A stretch of 64,000 nucleotides of DNA from JBHJHP01 sp042219855 (GTDB lineage Bacteria > Bacteroidota > Bacteroidia > Bacteroidales > UBA5342): positions 806,001 to 870,000 of the forward strand of contig NZ_JBHJHP010000001.1 of assembly GCF_042219855.1 (NCBI RefSeq), given 5' to 3'. Shown here one piece after another: positions 1-9,103 of the stretch (its first letter is position 1; the number at the start of each line of letters is the position of its first letter). The notes under the pieces are model-generated. The model had not been told where the DNA came from. It saw only the letters and a program-made list of their open reading frames with translations, and searched no databases. The translations under genes and the position numbers were made by a program.

Positions 1-806
1 GAGTAGACCATATAGCCACCGGTGGTATGCACAATCCCCTTGGGTTTTCCTGTTGAGCCCGAAGTATAAAGAATAAATAAGGGATCTTCAGCATCCATTT
101 CAACTGCAGGACATTCATCTGACTGTCCACTCACAACATCATGCCACCAGACATCTCGACCACCTTTCATGGCTATCTCTGTTCCCGTGCGTTTAAGAAC
201 AATAACATGTTCTATTGTAGGACAGGTTTGAAGTGCTTCATCGGAAATTTCTTTCAATGGTGTGATTTTGTTTCCTCTGAAACCACCATCTGCAGTTAAA
301 AGGACCGTTGCCCTGGCATCATTAATTCTCTCCTGAAGTGCATTGGCCGAAAATCCGGCAAAAACAACGGAATGAATGGCACCAATTCTGGCACAAGCCA
401 GCAGCGCTACAGTAAGTTCCGGTACCATAGGCATATATATCGCCACACGGTCACCCTTTCCAATACCCAGTTGTATTAAAGCATTGGCGAATTTATTGAC
501 TTCAGCAAACAGTTCGCTGTAGGTAATCGTTTTGGCTTCTTCCGCTGGATCGTTTGGTTCCCAGATAATAGCGGGTTGATTACCGTAAGTAAAAAGATTG
601 CGTTCAAAAATGTTTTCTGTAATATTCAGTTTACCATTGACAAACCATTTAACCTCGGGCTTCTCAAAATTCCAGTCAACAACTTTATCCCATCGTTTTC
701 TCCAGTAAAAAGATTCTGCCTGTGCTGCCCAGAATTCACCAGGATTTGCTATACTCTTTTGATACTCATGAATGTATCCTCCCAAACTGTGGATTTTATT
801 TATCAT
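1..806 (-). CDS. acs: Acetyl-CoA synthetase, N-terminal part (cut by window edge)
   Basis: Acetate--CoA ligase makes acetyl-CoA from acetate, ATP and CoA by way of acetyl-AMP in the cytoplasm. The reading frame runs from the ATG at 806 to the left edge with no stop, giving about 268 residues of a family usually near 640-650. Visible are the N-terminal segment rich in W and F (EFWAAQAESFYWRKRWD), the segment VVFAGFSANAL, and close to the edge the AMP-binding P-loop signature YTSGSTGKPKG. The downstream half (adenylate-binding core and C-terminal lid with the regulatory lysine) lies outside the window. The next gene on the same strand starts about 2.1 kb upstream and has its own terminator, so this looks monocistronic here. 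A propionyl-CoA synthetase is an alternative, but the sequence reads as Acs. Confidence 0.93.
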   Translation of the reverse strand, partial: MINKIHSLGGYIHEYQKSIANPGEFWAAQAESFYWRKRWDKVVDWNFEKPEVKWFVNGKLNITENIFERNLFTYGNQPAIIWEPNDPAEEAKTITYSELFAEVNKFANALIQLGIGKGDRVAIYMPMVPELTVALLACARIGAIHSVVFAGFSANALQERINDARATVLLTADGGFRGNKITPLKEISDEALQTCPTIEHVIVLKRTGTEIAMKGGRDVWWHDVVSGQSDECPAVEMDAEDPLFILYTSGSTGKPKGIVHTTGGYMVY

Positions 807-918
807 TTTAAATCAGAATAAGGTTAAACATCGATTTATCAATTTAAACTAATTTAAAATAACAATTTGCAAAGTGATACAGTTCAAACTTTCATCCTGT
901 CGCAAAAAATCGAAAAAA

Positions 919-947
919 AAAGCCTGGGTAAAAAATACCCAGGCTTT
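919..947 (-). terminator. Intrinsic terminator after the fasciclin gene
   Basis: A 12-bp perfect inverted repeat (AAAGCCTGGGTA / TACCCAGGCTTT) with a 5-nt loop. Read on the minus strand it is followed by a run of T. It sits 23 bases past the stop of the fasciclin lipoprotein gene and separates it from acs. Confidence 0.85.
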
Positions 948-969
948 ACATTATTATTTATATAATATA

Positions 970-2907
970 TTAATCAATTCCTTCGCCTTCAATAGCTTCA
1001 ACAGGAACAAACTCCAGATAATCCATTTGAAACTGACCTGTTCTTGATGCTTTGATATGAAACTTATGCTCTTTAACTTCGTCAAACGTATATATGCCAA
1101 GAATTCGTCGCAAGACATTGGAACTTAATCGCACGTTTACTGTAGCATTTGAATAAAAACCACCATCTGACTTGTAACTGGAAGGCCCTTTCATGTAACC
1201 CCTGTTGCGCATGGTTTTATCGTTTTCGTAACCGTTTGGATCAGCCGGATTTGAACCAGGTAATTCATAACCTATCGACGGATTGGTTGCCAGAATATTT
1301 AAATCCAAAGGAATACCTGTTGGCACTCCATCCCAGTACATCTGCACAGCTCCCCTGTTACCATTGGAATGATAGCACATCCTCACTTCATACGTTCCTT
1401 TCGGTATAATAGGCGTTGTTATGGTAAATTCATACAATCCTTCCAGCAGGAATATCTCATCGCCCTGAAAATCAATAAGCCGCGAGTCGTAGCAGTAATA
1501 AAAAAACACGGTCTGCTCAGAAAACTCCAGGCGATCCACATATCCGTGAGGAAGTATAAACCTGCTTCTGTTGTTTACTCCATCTCCGATACCTCTCATG
1601 TTATTGTTTGTAAGTTCAGGAAAGAAGGAAGCCAGGTCCAGCCTCAGTCTTTTACTTGAGACTTCAGAAGCTACATTCAGGTCATATTGCAATATTCCAT
1701 CTATTTCATGGTAAACACCATTCAATGCATCATTGTCATAGTTATCGGTCAGAGTAACAAATTCACCGGTTGTACTGTTATAATTAAAGACGTTTGTTCT
1801 GTTACTGCTTCTCAATGTTCTTACTTCCATTAAGGTCTTCGGACACATCATTTCCACATATTCATACATATCATATGTCTGGATCGTATTTGATGTATTA
1901 TAATAGTCGATAATAAACTTTGTACGACCAATTTGCTTGTTAATGAGATGGTATGCAACAAATTTGTTCAGGCTGTTTCTTGGATCTGTAATGTCTTCTA
2001 CACCTGCATCTTCGGGAAAAACGGCATCATATACTGTTTTGGCATACGCTTTCATGTCTTCGAGATTTTCAATTCCATGAGCTTTGTATGTGGAATCGCT
2101 TTCCATTAAAGCCGTATATCCGTATTTTTTAAATTCAGGAACATAAATTGTCGTTCCCAGACGTTCCCGGGGGACATCGTCATAATAGGTATTCCAATAA
2201 TTATAGCTATACGATTCATCCTCTATTAAGGTCAATTTCTCATTCAATCGGGTTGCCAGTAAGGCCTCTGAAAAAAGCTTGAATTTAGGATCCTCAGTTA
2301 TGGCTTCCACCAGCGTTTTCTCTGTTGGCTTCAATACCTCTCCAATCACATGAATAATTCCGTTATGCACAATGACATCGGGTTTAAGAATAGGTGAGGT
2401 CTTATTGACACGTATAGTATGATCACCGGTTTGAAAACCAGCAAAGGTTACTGATATATATCGCTTACTCATAGTCAGATAAGGCAACCGTCCTTCCAGA
2501 AAATTTTCCGTTCCCAGTTCCTCATCTTTTATGATATGATCAAATGCAATTTTTTTCAGTGTATCAAGTGAAAAATCCTCCAGCGAACTTCGTCCTCTTG
2601 AGGTATAAAAATCATGCATAGCCTCATTTGTCGGCGCAAAACAAGTATATTGTCCATATGCGTTCAGAAGTCCCATGACCTCTGTAGTATCCAGTAATTT
2701 TCTGAATTCAGAGAAAGAGTCCGGGCGGTTCATAAAATAGCGTCCCATCATTTCTTCCTGGAAGGTGTAATAACTGCTGCGCGTAATATTATCACTGTTG
2801 CAGGATGCGAACAATACAGAGAAAAATAATGCAATATATACCAGGGATCTAAGCTGATAGCCCGGTTTACCAAAACGAATTTTATCTGTAATTTTATCAG
2901 TATTCAT
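970..2907 (-). CDS. Fasciclin (FAS1) domain lipoprotein
   Basis: A 645-residue envelope protein. Residues about 20-36 form a hydrophobic signal ending in the lipobox-like LFASC, so it is probably lipid-anchored. Residues about 50-215 carry a FAS1 domain with the typical CFAPTNEAM segment and the later HNGIIHVI segment. A second, more divergent FAS1-like region follows (about 220-430, with FVAYHLIN and YHEIDGIL). The last about 200 residues look like a beta-sandwich (YEFTITTPIIPKGTYEVRM) seen in Bacteroidota fasciclin proteins, function unknown. FAS1 domains mediate adhesion or ligand binding. In this phylum such proteins often accompany SusC/SusD loci, but none is adjacent. It is a single-gene unit with its own terminator. 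Confidence 0.85.
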   Translation of the reverse strand: MNTDKITDKIRFGKPGYQLRSLVYIALFFSVLFASCNSDNITRSSYYTFQEEMMGRYFMNRPDSFSEFRKLLDTTEVMGLLNAYGQYTCFAPTNEAMHDFYTSRGRSSLEDFSLDTLKKIAFDHIIKDEELGTENFLEGRLPYLTMSKRYISVTFAGFQTGDHTIRVNKTSPILKPDVIVHNGIIHVIGEVLKPTEKTLVEAITEDPKFKLFSEALLATRLNEKLTLIEDESYSYNYWNTYYDDVPRERLGTTIYVPEFKKYGYTALMESDSTYKAHGIENLEDMKAYAKTVYDAVFPEDAGVEDITDPRNSLNKFVAYHLINKQIGRTKFIIDYYNTSNTIQTYDMYEYVEMMCPKTLMEVRTLRSSNRTNVFNYNSTTGEFVTLTDNYDNDALNGVYHEIDGILQYDLNVASEVSSKRLRLDLASFFPELTNNNMRGIGDGVNNRSRFILPHGYVDRLEFSEQTVFFYYCYDSRLIDFQGDEIFLLEGLYEFTITTPIIPKGTYEVRMCYHSNGNRGAVQMYWDGVPTGIPLDLNILATNPSIGYELPGSNPADPNGYENDKTMRNRGYMKGPSSYKSDGGFYSNATVNVRLSSNVLRRILGIYTFDEVKEHKFHIKASRTGQFQMDYLEFVPVEAIEGEGID

Positions 2908-3080
2908 ATTTTGTATTATCAGAAAGGTTTAATAAAAAAGTTTTATTCTACATATTTTGAAATAAAATACAACAAATTAAATTATAAATAAGCGCAATGA
3001 TTGATATAATTTCGAAATATCATGTCATATTTTCACAAAGATAATCTGAATTTCTCTTTATCAATTAAGTAAATATACAA

Positions 3081-3112
3081 AAAAAGAGCCGGAATCAGAA
3101 CCGGCTCTTTTT
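3081..3112 (-). terminator. Intrinsic terminator after oadB
   Basis: An inverted repeat, AAAAAGAGCCGG / CCGGCTCTTTTT, around an 8-nt loop. It is a GC-rich core with a T tract on the minus strand, 19 bases past the stop of the decarboxylase beta-subunit gene, and it ends the oadGAB operon. Confidence 0.85.
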
Positions 3113-3130
3113 ATACTTGTTAATACTTTT

Positions 3131-4405
3131 CTATCCTAAAAACGATATCAGTACTCCAGCAGCAACAGCAGAACCAATCACACCAGATATATTACTTGCC
3201 ATACAATACTGCAATACATGGTTACTGGAATCTTTTGTTAATGCAATTTCATTGGCAACCCTTGATGCCATTGGGACTGCACTTAAGCCTGTGGCACCGA
3301 CGAGTGGATTAATCTTTTTCTTACTGAAAATATTGTAAATCTTAACCGCATAAATTCCTCCTGCCACAGAAATTGAGAAGGCAATAAAACCGCCCCCTAC
3401 AATCATCAGTGTTTTCCAGTCCAGAAATACATCTGAAGTCATTGTCGCACCAACTGTTAAGCCAAGAAAAATGGTACTGCTGTTCATAATGGAATTGCTT
3501 GCAGCATCGAACAGCCGAAAGGTGTTGGCCCCGATTTCCTTAACCAGGTTACCAAACAGCAGCATGCCCAGAAGCGGAACTGCAGATGGAACAAATATGG
3601 ATACCACAATTCCCAGTACAATCGGAAAAGCTATTTTAGCTGCTTTCAGATTCTTGATCTGGTATTTTGGCGGATATTTTTTATCCATTTGCTTCATATT
3701 GATTTTGAGCTCTTTATCCCCACATGTTAGTCTGACCACAAACGGAATAATTACCGGAACCAGGGCCATATAAGAGTAAGCCGCAATGGCTATCGGCCCT
3801 AAAAGATGAGGTGCCAGTTTCAATGTTGTATAGATGGCTGTAGGACCGTCAGCTCCACCAATTATACCGAGCGATCCGGCCTCTTTTGGCGTAAACCCAA
3901 CAGCAGTAGCACCAAACAGAACGGCAAAAATACCAATCTGGGCTGCAGCGCCAAAGAAAGCAAGTTTCAGGTTACGCAACATGGGACCAAAATCTGTCAG
4001 TGCCCCAACACCCATAAATATAAGAGGTGGCAGCAAACCTGTTTTGATCAGTGAGTAGTACAGGAAGTTCATTATTCCGTATTCATGCGCGATTTCAAAC
4101 AGGTTCATATATGAGGATTGTTCAGCCATATGCGCAACAACCTTTGGGTCCAAAGCCTTAATGGCATTCTGATCCATCCCTAAAAATGCGGTGTGAACCC
4201 AGTCAGCCGGTACCACGCCCATCGTTCCACCGGGAAGGTTGGCTAAAATCACCCCCATACCAATAGGAACCAGTAACAATGGCTCATATTGTTTTTTTAT
4301 GCCAAGGTACAAAAGAAATGCACCTACTGCCAGCATGAGGAGATATCCCGGATGCGCCGCCAGTTCTGACAACGCTGTCATCTCAAATAAACGTCTTAAT
4401 ATCAT
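3131..4405 (-). CDS. oadB: Na+-translocating (oxaloacetate) decarboxylase, beta subunit
   Basis: The integral membrane subunit that decarboxylates carboxybiotin and couples this to Na+ export. At 424 residues it is almost entirely hydrophobic, with about ten or eleven membrane segments, the expected size of OadB/MmdB/GcdB. The family motif GGADGPT lies at residues 183-189, including the conserved Asp186 of the ion/carboxybiotin region. The C-terminal half contains the NSSTIFLGL and SAVPMASRVAN segments typical of the family. It follows oadA by 21 bases and is the last gene of gamma-alpha-beta. The sequence of the beta subunit alone cannot decide between oxaloacetate and methylmalonyl-CoA as substrate; the linked alpha subunit favours oxaloacetate. 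Confidence 0.95.
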   Translation of the reverse strand: MILRRLFEMTALSELAAHPGYLLMLAVGAFLLYLGIKKQYEPLLLVPIGMGVILANLPGGTMGVVPADWVHTAFLGMDQNAIKALDPKVVAHMAEQSSYMNLFEIAHEYGIMNFLYYSLIKTGLLPPLIFMGVGALTDFGPMLRNLKLAFFGAAAQIGIFAVLFGATAVGFTPKEAGSLGIIGGADGPTAIYTTLKLAPHLLGPIAIAAYSYMALVPVIIPFVVRLTCGDKELKINMKQMDKKYPPKYQIKNLKAAKIAFPIVLGIVVSIFVPSAVPLLGMLLFGNLVKEIGANTFRLFDAASNSIMNSSTIFLGLTVGATMTSDVFLDWKTLMIVGGGFIAFSISVAGGIYAVKIYNIFSKKKINPLVGATGLSAVPMASRVANEIALTKDSSNHVLQYCMASNISGVIGSAVAAGVLISFLG

Positions 4406-4426
4406 AATATAACAGTTCGTGATTGA

Positions 4427-6313
4427 TTAAGCCAGCTTAAAGAGCACATCATCTTCTTCCACATCAGACCCGTTATCAAAACAAATCTCAACCACGGTAC
4501 CCGACACATCGGCTTTAATGGCATTCATGGTTTTCATGGCCTCAACATAACCAACCAAATCTCCTTCATTTATTTTATCCCCCACTTTAACGGCCTTATC
4601 ACCGGCATTTTTAACCAGGTAAAACTTACCTTCAAGCGGTGATGTTATTGCAGCACTTCCCTGGGCAGATGCTGCCACAGCCGTTGGAGCCTCTTCCTTT
4701 TTCACTTCCTGAACCGCAGCTGAACCTGTTGAATTACCGTACGACACTGTCACGTTAAACTGTTCACCATCCACTGAAACCATCATCTGTTTTGGTGTTG
4801 TATCCATTGCTGGAGCTGTGGATGGCACTGCAGGAGCAGACTCTGCAGCCAACGCTTCTTTTTTAGCTTTTAAATCAGCTTCAAAATCTTCTTTTGCTTT
4901 ACCGGACTTATACGCCCTGTATTGTTCCGGATGCATGGCGAGTTCGAACAATTCTTCATCATCCTGTCCGTAATCCCAACCTTTTTCATCCATCTCTTTT
5001 TTGAAGTCTTCCAGGGCATCAGGATATTCATTTTGTGGAATTCCTGTAAAAAATTCCCGACCCTGTTCTTTGGCCAGTGCAATAATTTCCGGCGCAAGTT
5101 TACCCGGAACCTGCCCTGTTTTGCCGAGAATCATATCCCATACAGAATCCGGAATCATGGACCAGCGTTCCTGACCTTTTTCCATCTGCATCACATTCAT
5201 CAATGCCACATTCTTAACATACTGACTGTAAGGTGTTACTAATGGAGGATATCCTAATTTAGGCCATGCATACGCCACCTCATCAAACAACTTAATCAGA
5301 AGATCATCCTGTGTCAGTTCAGCTTCATTATGCTTAACCTTCCATTTATTCAAACTTTTCAGGTTATTCTCAAGGTCAGCCATTAAACTCCCCATCATAC
5401 CTCCCGGAAGTCCCGGACCAATAAGCAGCGAATTCATGAAGCGGTTTTTCGGATTGATGTACAGGCCAAGAAAATCGTCAATAAATTCCTGTGTCAACTC
5501 ACGAACCTTCATATAAGCCTTCATATTAATATCGGGCACTTTGAATCCGGCATCCCGCAACATTTCATGTATGGTTAAAATATCCACATGTCCTGTTCCC
5601 CATGAAAGCGGTTCCATGGCTACATCAATGATATCGGCACCGGCCTTGGCAACTTCAAGAATGGAAGCAGGAGCAAAACCAGGTCCAGAATGTGAATGGT
5701 ACTGAATGATAATATCAGGATGATTTTTCTTAATGCCTTTTACAATTTTTCCCAGCCAAACCGGACGTCCGATACCGGCCATATCTTTGACACAAATCTC
5801 GTCAGCCCCCATTTTAATGAGCTTTTCTGCCAGATCCACATAATATTCAACGGTGTGAACCGGAGAATATGTGATACTTAACGCAGCCTGAGAAATCATT
5901 CCGGCCTCTTTGGCAAACTTAATGGAGTTCTCAAGGTTTCTAGGGTCATTTAAACCGCAGAAAGAACGTGCGATATCTGTTCCCTGCGCCTTTTTAACCT
6001 TAAAAAACAAGCGCCGTACATCTGCAGGTACCGGTGTCATGCGGATACCATTTAATGCGCGCTCAAGCATATGCGTCTTTATTCCGGCTTCGTGAAATGG
6101 CTTGGTCCACTCACGAACCGCTTTATTAGGGTTCTCACCAAATAAAAGATTAATCTGCTCAAAGCCACCACCATTGGTTTCCACCCTGTCAAAACATCCC
6201 ATTTCAACAATGTGTGGTGCAACTTTGGTTAACTGATCTACCCTGGGTACATATTTACCCGATGACTGCCACATATCTCTGTACAGCAGTGAAAATTTTA
6301 TTTCCCGGCTCAT
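4427..6313 (-). CDS. oadA: Oxaloacetate decarboxylase alpha subunit (carboxyltransferase + biotinyl domain)
   Basis: The cytoplasmic subunit that moves the carboxyl group of oxaloacetate to biotin. At 628 residues it has an HMGL-like TIM barrel in the N-terminal about 270 residues (KMGADEICVKDMAG, IQYHSHSGPG, the metal/carboxyl-binding region), a conserved carboxylase domain (about 290-480), and a Pro/Ala-rich linker of about 500-550. The C-terminal biotinyl domain carries EAMKTMNAI, with the biotin lysine at residue 594. The order is the same as in Klebsiella-type OadA and pyruvate carboxylase subunit B. It lies 12 bases after oadG and 21 bases before oadB, so the three are one operon. A pyruvate carboxylase B role is possible, but the neighbouring membrane beta and gamma subunits favour the sodium pump. 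Confidence 0.93.
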   Translation of the reverse strand: MSREIKFSLLYRDMWQSSGKYVPRVDQLTKVAPHIVEMGCFDRVETNGGGFEQINLLFGENPNKAVREWTKPFHEAGIKTHMLERALNGIRMTPVPADVRRLFFKVKKAQGTDIARSFCGLNDPRNLENSIKFAKEAGMISQAALSITYSPVHTVEYYVDLAEKLIKMGADEICVKDMAGIGRPVWLGKIVKGIKKNHPDIIIQYHSHSGPGFAPASILEVAKAGADIIDVAMEPLSWGTGHVDILTIHEMLRDAGFKVPDINMKAYMKVRELTQEFIDDFLGLYINPKNRFMNSLLIGPGLPGGMMGSLMADLENNLKSLNKWKVKHNEAELTQDDLLIKLFDEVAYAWPKLGYPPLVTPYSQYVKNVALMNVMQMEKGQERWSMIPDSVWDMILGKTGQVPGKLAPEIIALAKEQGREFFTGIPQNEYPDALEDFKKEMDEKGWDYGQDDEELFELAMHPEQYRAYKSGKAKEDFEADLKAKKEALAAESAPAVPSTAPAMDTTPKQMMVSVDGEQFNVTVSYGNSTGSAAVQEVKKEEAPTAVAASAQGSAAITSPLEGKFYLVKNAGDKAVKVGDKINEGDLVGYVEAMKTMNAIKADVSGTVVEICFDNGSDVEEDDVLFKLA

Positions 6314-6325
6314 AGTATTAATGTT

Positions 6326-6580
6326 TTATAATTTTTCGACTTTTTCCACAATCCCCTTACCGTTAGTGACGATACTTACAGCAGCTGAAATTGCTGCGAG
6401 CTTTTTGGGACTAATCGTCTGTTTAACCTCTGCAATCTTTTCTGTAACGGGAAGTTTAATAAAACGGTTGGTAAATAATATGATGGCCTTTCCAACGTAA
6501 ACAACAAGAAGAAGAATAATAAAAACGGTTATCATTCCTATTGCGAGCAGTGAAAATGCCAACTGATAATCTGCGTTCAT
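6326..6580 (-). CDS. oadG: Na+-translocating decarboxylase gamma subunit (OadG family)
   Basis: A small membrane subunit of 84 residues with one transmembrane segment (about residues 8-32) and a positively charged cytoplasmic tail ending in VEKVEKL. The gamma subunit holds the alpha and beta subunits together. The sequence is poorly conserved and is recognised mainly by size, topology (LLAIGMITVFIILLLVVYVGK) and its position as first gene before oadA. It starts the operon, with a 258-base AT-rich gap upstream that should hold the promoter. I see no clean -33/-7 pair there. Confidence 0.85.
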   Translation of the reverse strand: MNADYQLAFSLLAIGMITVFIILLLVVYVGKAIILFTNRFIKLPVTEKIAEVKQTISPKKLAAISAAVSIVTNGKGIVEKVEKL

Positions 6581-6838
6581 CTTAAATTAGAATTTATAAG
6601 AAATAGATTGGACATTTTAATAAAAAGATGCAATTTTAATCAAATAACTTATAATCTAAAAGTCAATTTATCAATCCTGCCAATGAAAAGCTATAAGAAT
6701 CTCTAGCATAAGTCATTCTATCTGCAATTTATACAGAGTCTAAATCATATCTACTTTTCTAAATATTTGTTAAAATGGTATAACAGAGCGCATCCTAAAC
6801 AGATAAAATGCACGTATAAATCAATGAAGTCTCCCCCT

Positions 6839-7696
6839 TCACTCAACAAGGTCATTTATTGTTGAGCTTATCTCAGGATATTGAAATTTAAACCCCAGTT
6901 CTTTAAGTTTTGCAGGTATAACTTTTTCGCCACCTACAACCACTTCTGCGGCACCGCCATAGAGTAATTTCAATGCGAAAACAGGTACAGTAAACAGGGC
7001 AGGTCTGTGCAGAGCCTTTGCCAGCGTTAGGGTAAATTCTTTATTGGTGCAATATTGGGGAGCCACAAGATTATAAACACCATTGGCTTTTTTGTTGGTG
7101 AGCAGTTCCTCCAGCGCCCTGATAAGATCTTCGATATGAATAAAAGACATGACCTGTTGCCCATCGCCTATCTTTCCACCGACAAACCACTCAAAGGGTT
7201 TCTTCATAACCGGAAATGCACTGCCGTCTTTCCCCAATACTACACCAAACCGGGTTATACAGCTACGTATTTCAAGGTCATTGACTTTTTTTGCTTCTGC
7301 TTCCCATTGTTTAACGACATCTGCCAGAAAATTATGGCCGAAATAAGGTGTGGTTTCATCGTTTTCATGTTCATAATCATAAATACCGATGGCAGATGCG
7401 TTGATATAAACGTCAGGCTTTCTTTTCGTGACGGTAAGGGCAGCAACAATTTTTCGTGTGGTTTCAACCCGGCTTGAGAGGATTTCTTTTTTCCAGGATT
7501 CTGTCCAGCGTTTTATCACAGGTGCTCCGGATAAATTGATGATGGCATCACATCCATTGAGATATGCAGCAAAGTCGTCTTGTGATAGTTTAAAATGGTT
7601 TCTTTTGACGGGGACAATTTCATGCCCTTCAGACATCAGATACTTACTTAACTTCTGACCAATATACCCGGTAATACCTGCAATGGCTATTTTCAT
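6839..7696 (-). CDS. TIGR01777-family NAD(P)-dependent epimerase-like protein
   Basis: A 285-residue extended short-chain dehydrogenase/reductase fold protein. The nucleotide-binding motif GITGYIG is at residues 7-13, followed by NLSGAPV (about 54-60) and a C-terminal DUF1731-like segment (LKELGFKFQYPEI) that is characteristic of the YfcH/TIGR01777 group. Its substrate is not known. It stands alone, 258 bases downstream of where the oad operon begins and 79 bases past rimO on the same strand, so it could be read with rimO. Confidence 0.88.
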   Translation of the reverse strand: MKIAIAGITGYIGQKLSKYLMSEGHEIVPVKRNHFKLSQDDFAAYLNGCDAIINLSGAPVIKRWTESWKKEILSSRVETTRKIVAALTVTKRKPDVYINASAIGIYDYEHENDETTPYFGHNFLADVVKQWEAEAKKVNDLEIRSCITRFGVVLGKDGSAFPVMKKPFEWFVGGKIGDGQQVMSFIHIEDLIRALEELLTNKKANGVYNLVAPQYCTNKEFTLTLAKALHRPALFTVPVFALKLLYGGAAEVVVGGEKVIPAKLKELGFKFQYPEISSTINDLVE

Positions 7697-7775
7697 GTTC
7701 TGTTTAATTCATATTTATATCAATTAAACAAAATAAAATGCATTCTGTTTGAAAATATATTGAAAGAAAAAGAAT

Positions 7776-9074
7776 TTACGAAATTACCTCACCAATCAGA
7801 TCGTATGATTCTGCTCCGATAATTTTAATCGTATAAAAAGATCCAACATTCAGATTTTTACCACTAACAAGGACTTCAGGGTCAACTTCGGGGGAATCAA
7901 ATTCTGTCCGGCCAATATAATAGTCTGCTTCTTTACGGTCTATCATTACCTTCATCTCCTGTCCCACTTTCTGAACACTAAGTTCATTGGCAATTTCTTC
8001 CTGAACGGCCATCAGTTTTTCAGCACGGTCCAGCTTAACTTCTTCGGAAATATCATCGATCAAATGATCACCGGCGTAGGTTCCGTCCTCTTCTGAATAC
8101 GGAAACACCCCTAAACGCTCAAAACGGATATCTTTTACAAACTGCACCAGCTCCTGGAAATCTTCCTCCGTTTCTCCCGGAAAACCGGTCATCAGTGTTG
8201 TTCTTAAATGAATGCCCGGCACTTCCGTTCTTATTTTTCGGATCAGGTCATATGTCTGCTGTTTAGATACCTGGCGTTTCATCTTTTTCAGCATGTTATC
8301 ACTGATATGTTGAAACGCAATATCCAGATAAGTGCAAACTTTAGGATTGGTACGCATCACCTCCAGAATCTCAAAAGGGAAACCAGCGGGATATGCATAA
8401 TGCAACCGAATCCATTCTATGCCCTGAATTTCAGACAGAGCTGTGACCAGTTCGGCAAGTTTGTGTTTTTTATAAAGATCCAGACCATAATACGACAGAT
8501 CCTGCGCAATCACCTGGAGTTCCTTCACACCTTTTGATGCTAGCTGTGTGGCCTCCTCAACAAGCTTGTCAATTGGCACTGATTTATGTTTTCCGGTAAT
8601 CAGAGGAATGGCACAATAGGCGCAAGAACGATTGCAACCTTCTGATATTTTAAGATAGGCAAAGTGTGAAGGTGTAGTTATATACCGGTTGCTACTGGTT
8701 GTCTCTTTATCATTTTTGTTTTCAACGAGTTCATCTAAAACCTTGCTCCAATTAAACTTTCCGAAATATTTATCTACCTCCGGAATTTCACGGTTCAGAT
8801 CTTCCATATACCGTTCAGACAAACAGCCCATCACATACAGCTTTTCTATGTCTCCATTGGTACGGGCATCGGCCAGTTGCAGGATCATGTTTACCGACTC
8901 CTCTTTGGCATCACCAATGAAACCACAGGTATTTACCACCACAATATCTCCGGAAACTGATTCCGGATCATGTTCCACATCAAAACCGTTATCTGAAAAT
9001 TTCTGCAATAAAACCTCAGAATCCACAAGGTTTTTAGAGCACCCCATTGTAATAACACTTACCTTCTTCCTCAT
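7776..9074 (-). CDS. rimO: Ribosomal protein S12 methylthiotransferase
   Basis: A radical-SAM enzyme that adds a methylthio group to the aspartate of ribosomal protein uS12. At 432 residues it has an N-terminal UPF0004 domain with auxiliary-cluster cysteines C12, C50 and C84, the radical-SAM motif CNRSCAYC with cysteines 147, 151 and 154, and a C-terminal TRAM-like domain. The opening VITMGCSKNLVDSE is diagnostic for RimO rather than MiaB. It begins 29 bases after ftsY ends on the same strand, so the two may be co-transcribed, a common order in this phylum. Confidence 0.96.
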   Translation of the reverse strand: MRKKVSVITMGCSKNLVDSEVLLQKFSDNGFDVEHDPESVSGDIVVVNTCGFIGDAKEESVNMILQLADARTNGDIEKLYVMGCLSERYMEDLNREIPEVDKYFGKFNWSKVLDELVENKNDKETTSSNRYITTPSHFAYLKISEGCNRSCAYCAIPLITGKHKSVPIDKLVEEATQLASKGVKELQVIAQDLSYYGLDLYKKHKLAELVTALSEIQGIEWIRLHYAYPAGFPFEILEVMRTNPKVCTYLDIAFQHISDNMLKKMKRQVSKQQTYDLIRKIRTEVPGIHLRTTLMTGFPGETEEDFQELVQFVKDIRFERLGVFPYSEEDGTYAGDHLIDDISEEVKLDRAEKLMAVQEEIANELSVQKVGQEMKVMIDRKEADYYIGRTEFDSPEVDPEVLVSGKNLNVGSFYTIKIIGAESYDLIGEVIS

Positions 9075-9103
9075 CCCGAATGGAGCATTAAAATGAAATA
9101 TGA

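Noticed and set aside
576..821. 81-codon ORF on the plus strand
   Set aside because: It is the antisense shadow of acs, whose own frame has clear motifs. The same reasoning applies to most short ORFs opposite long genes.
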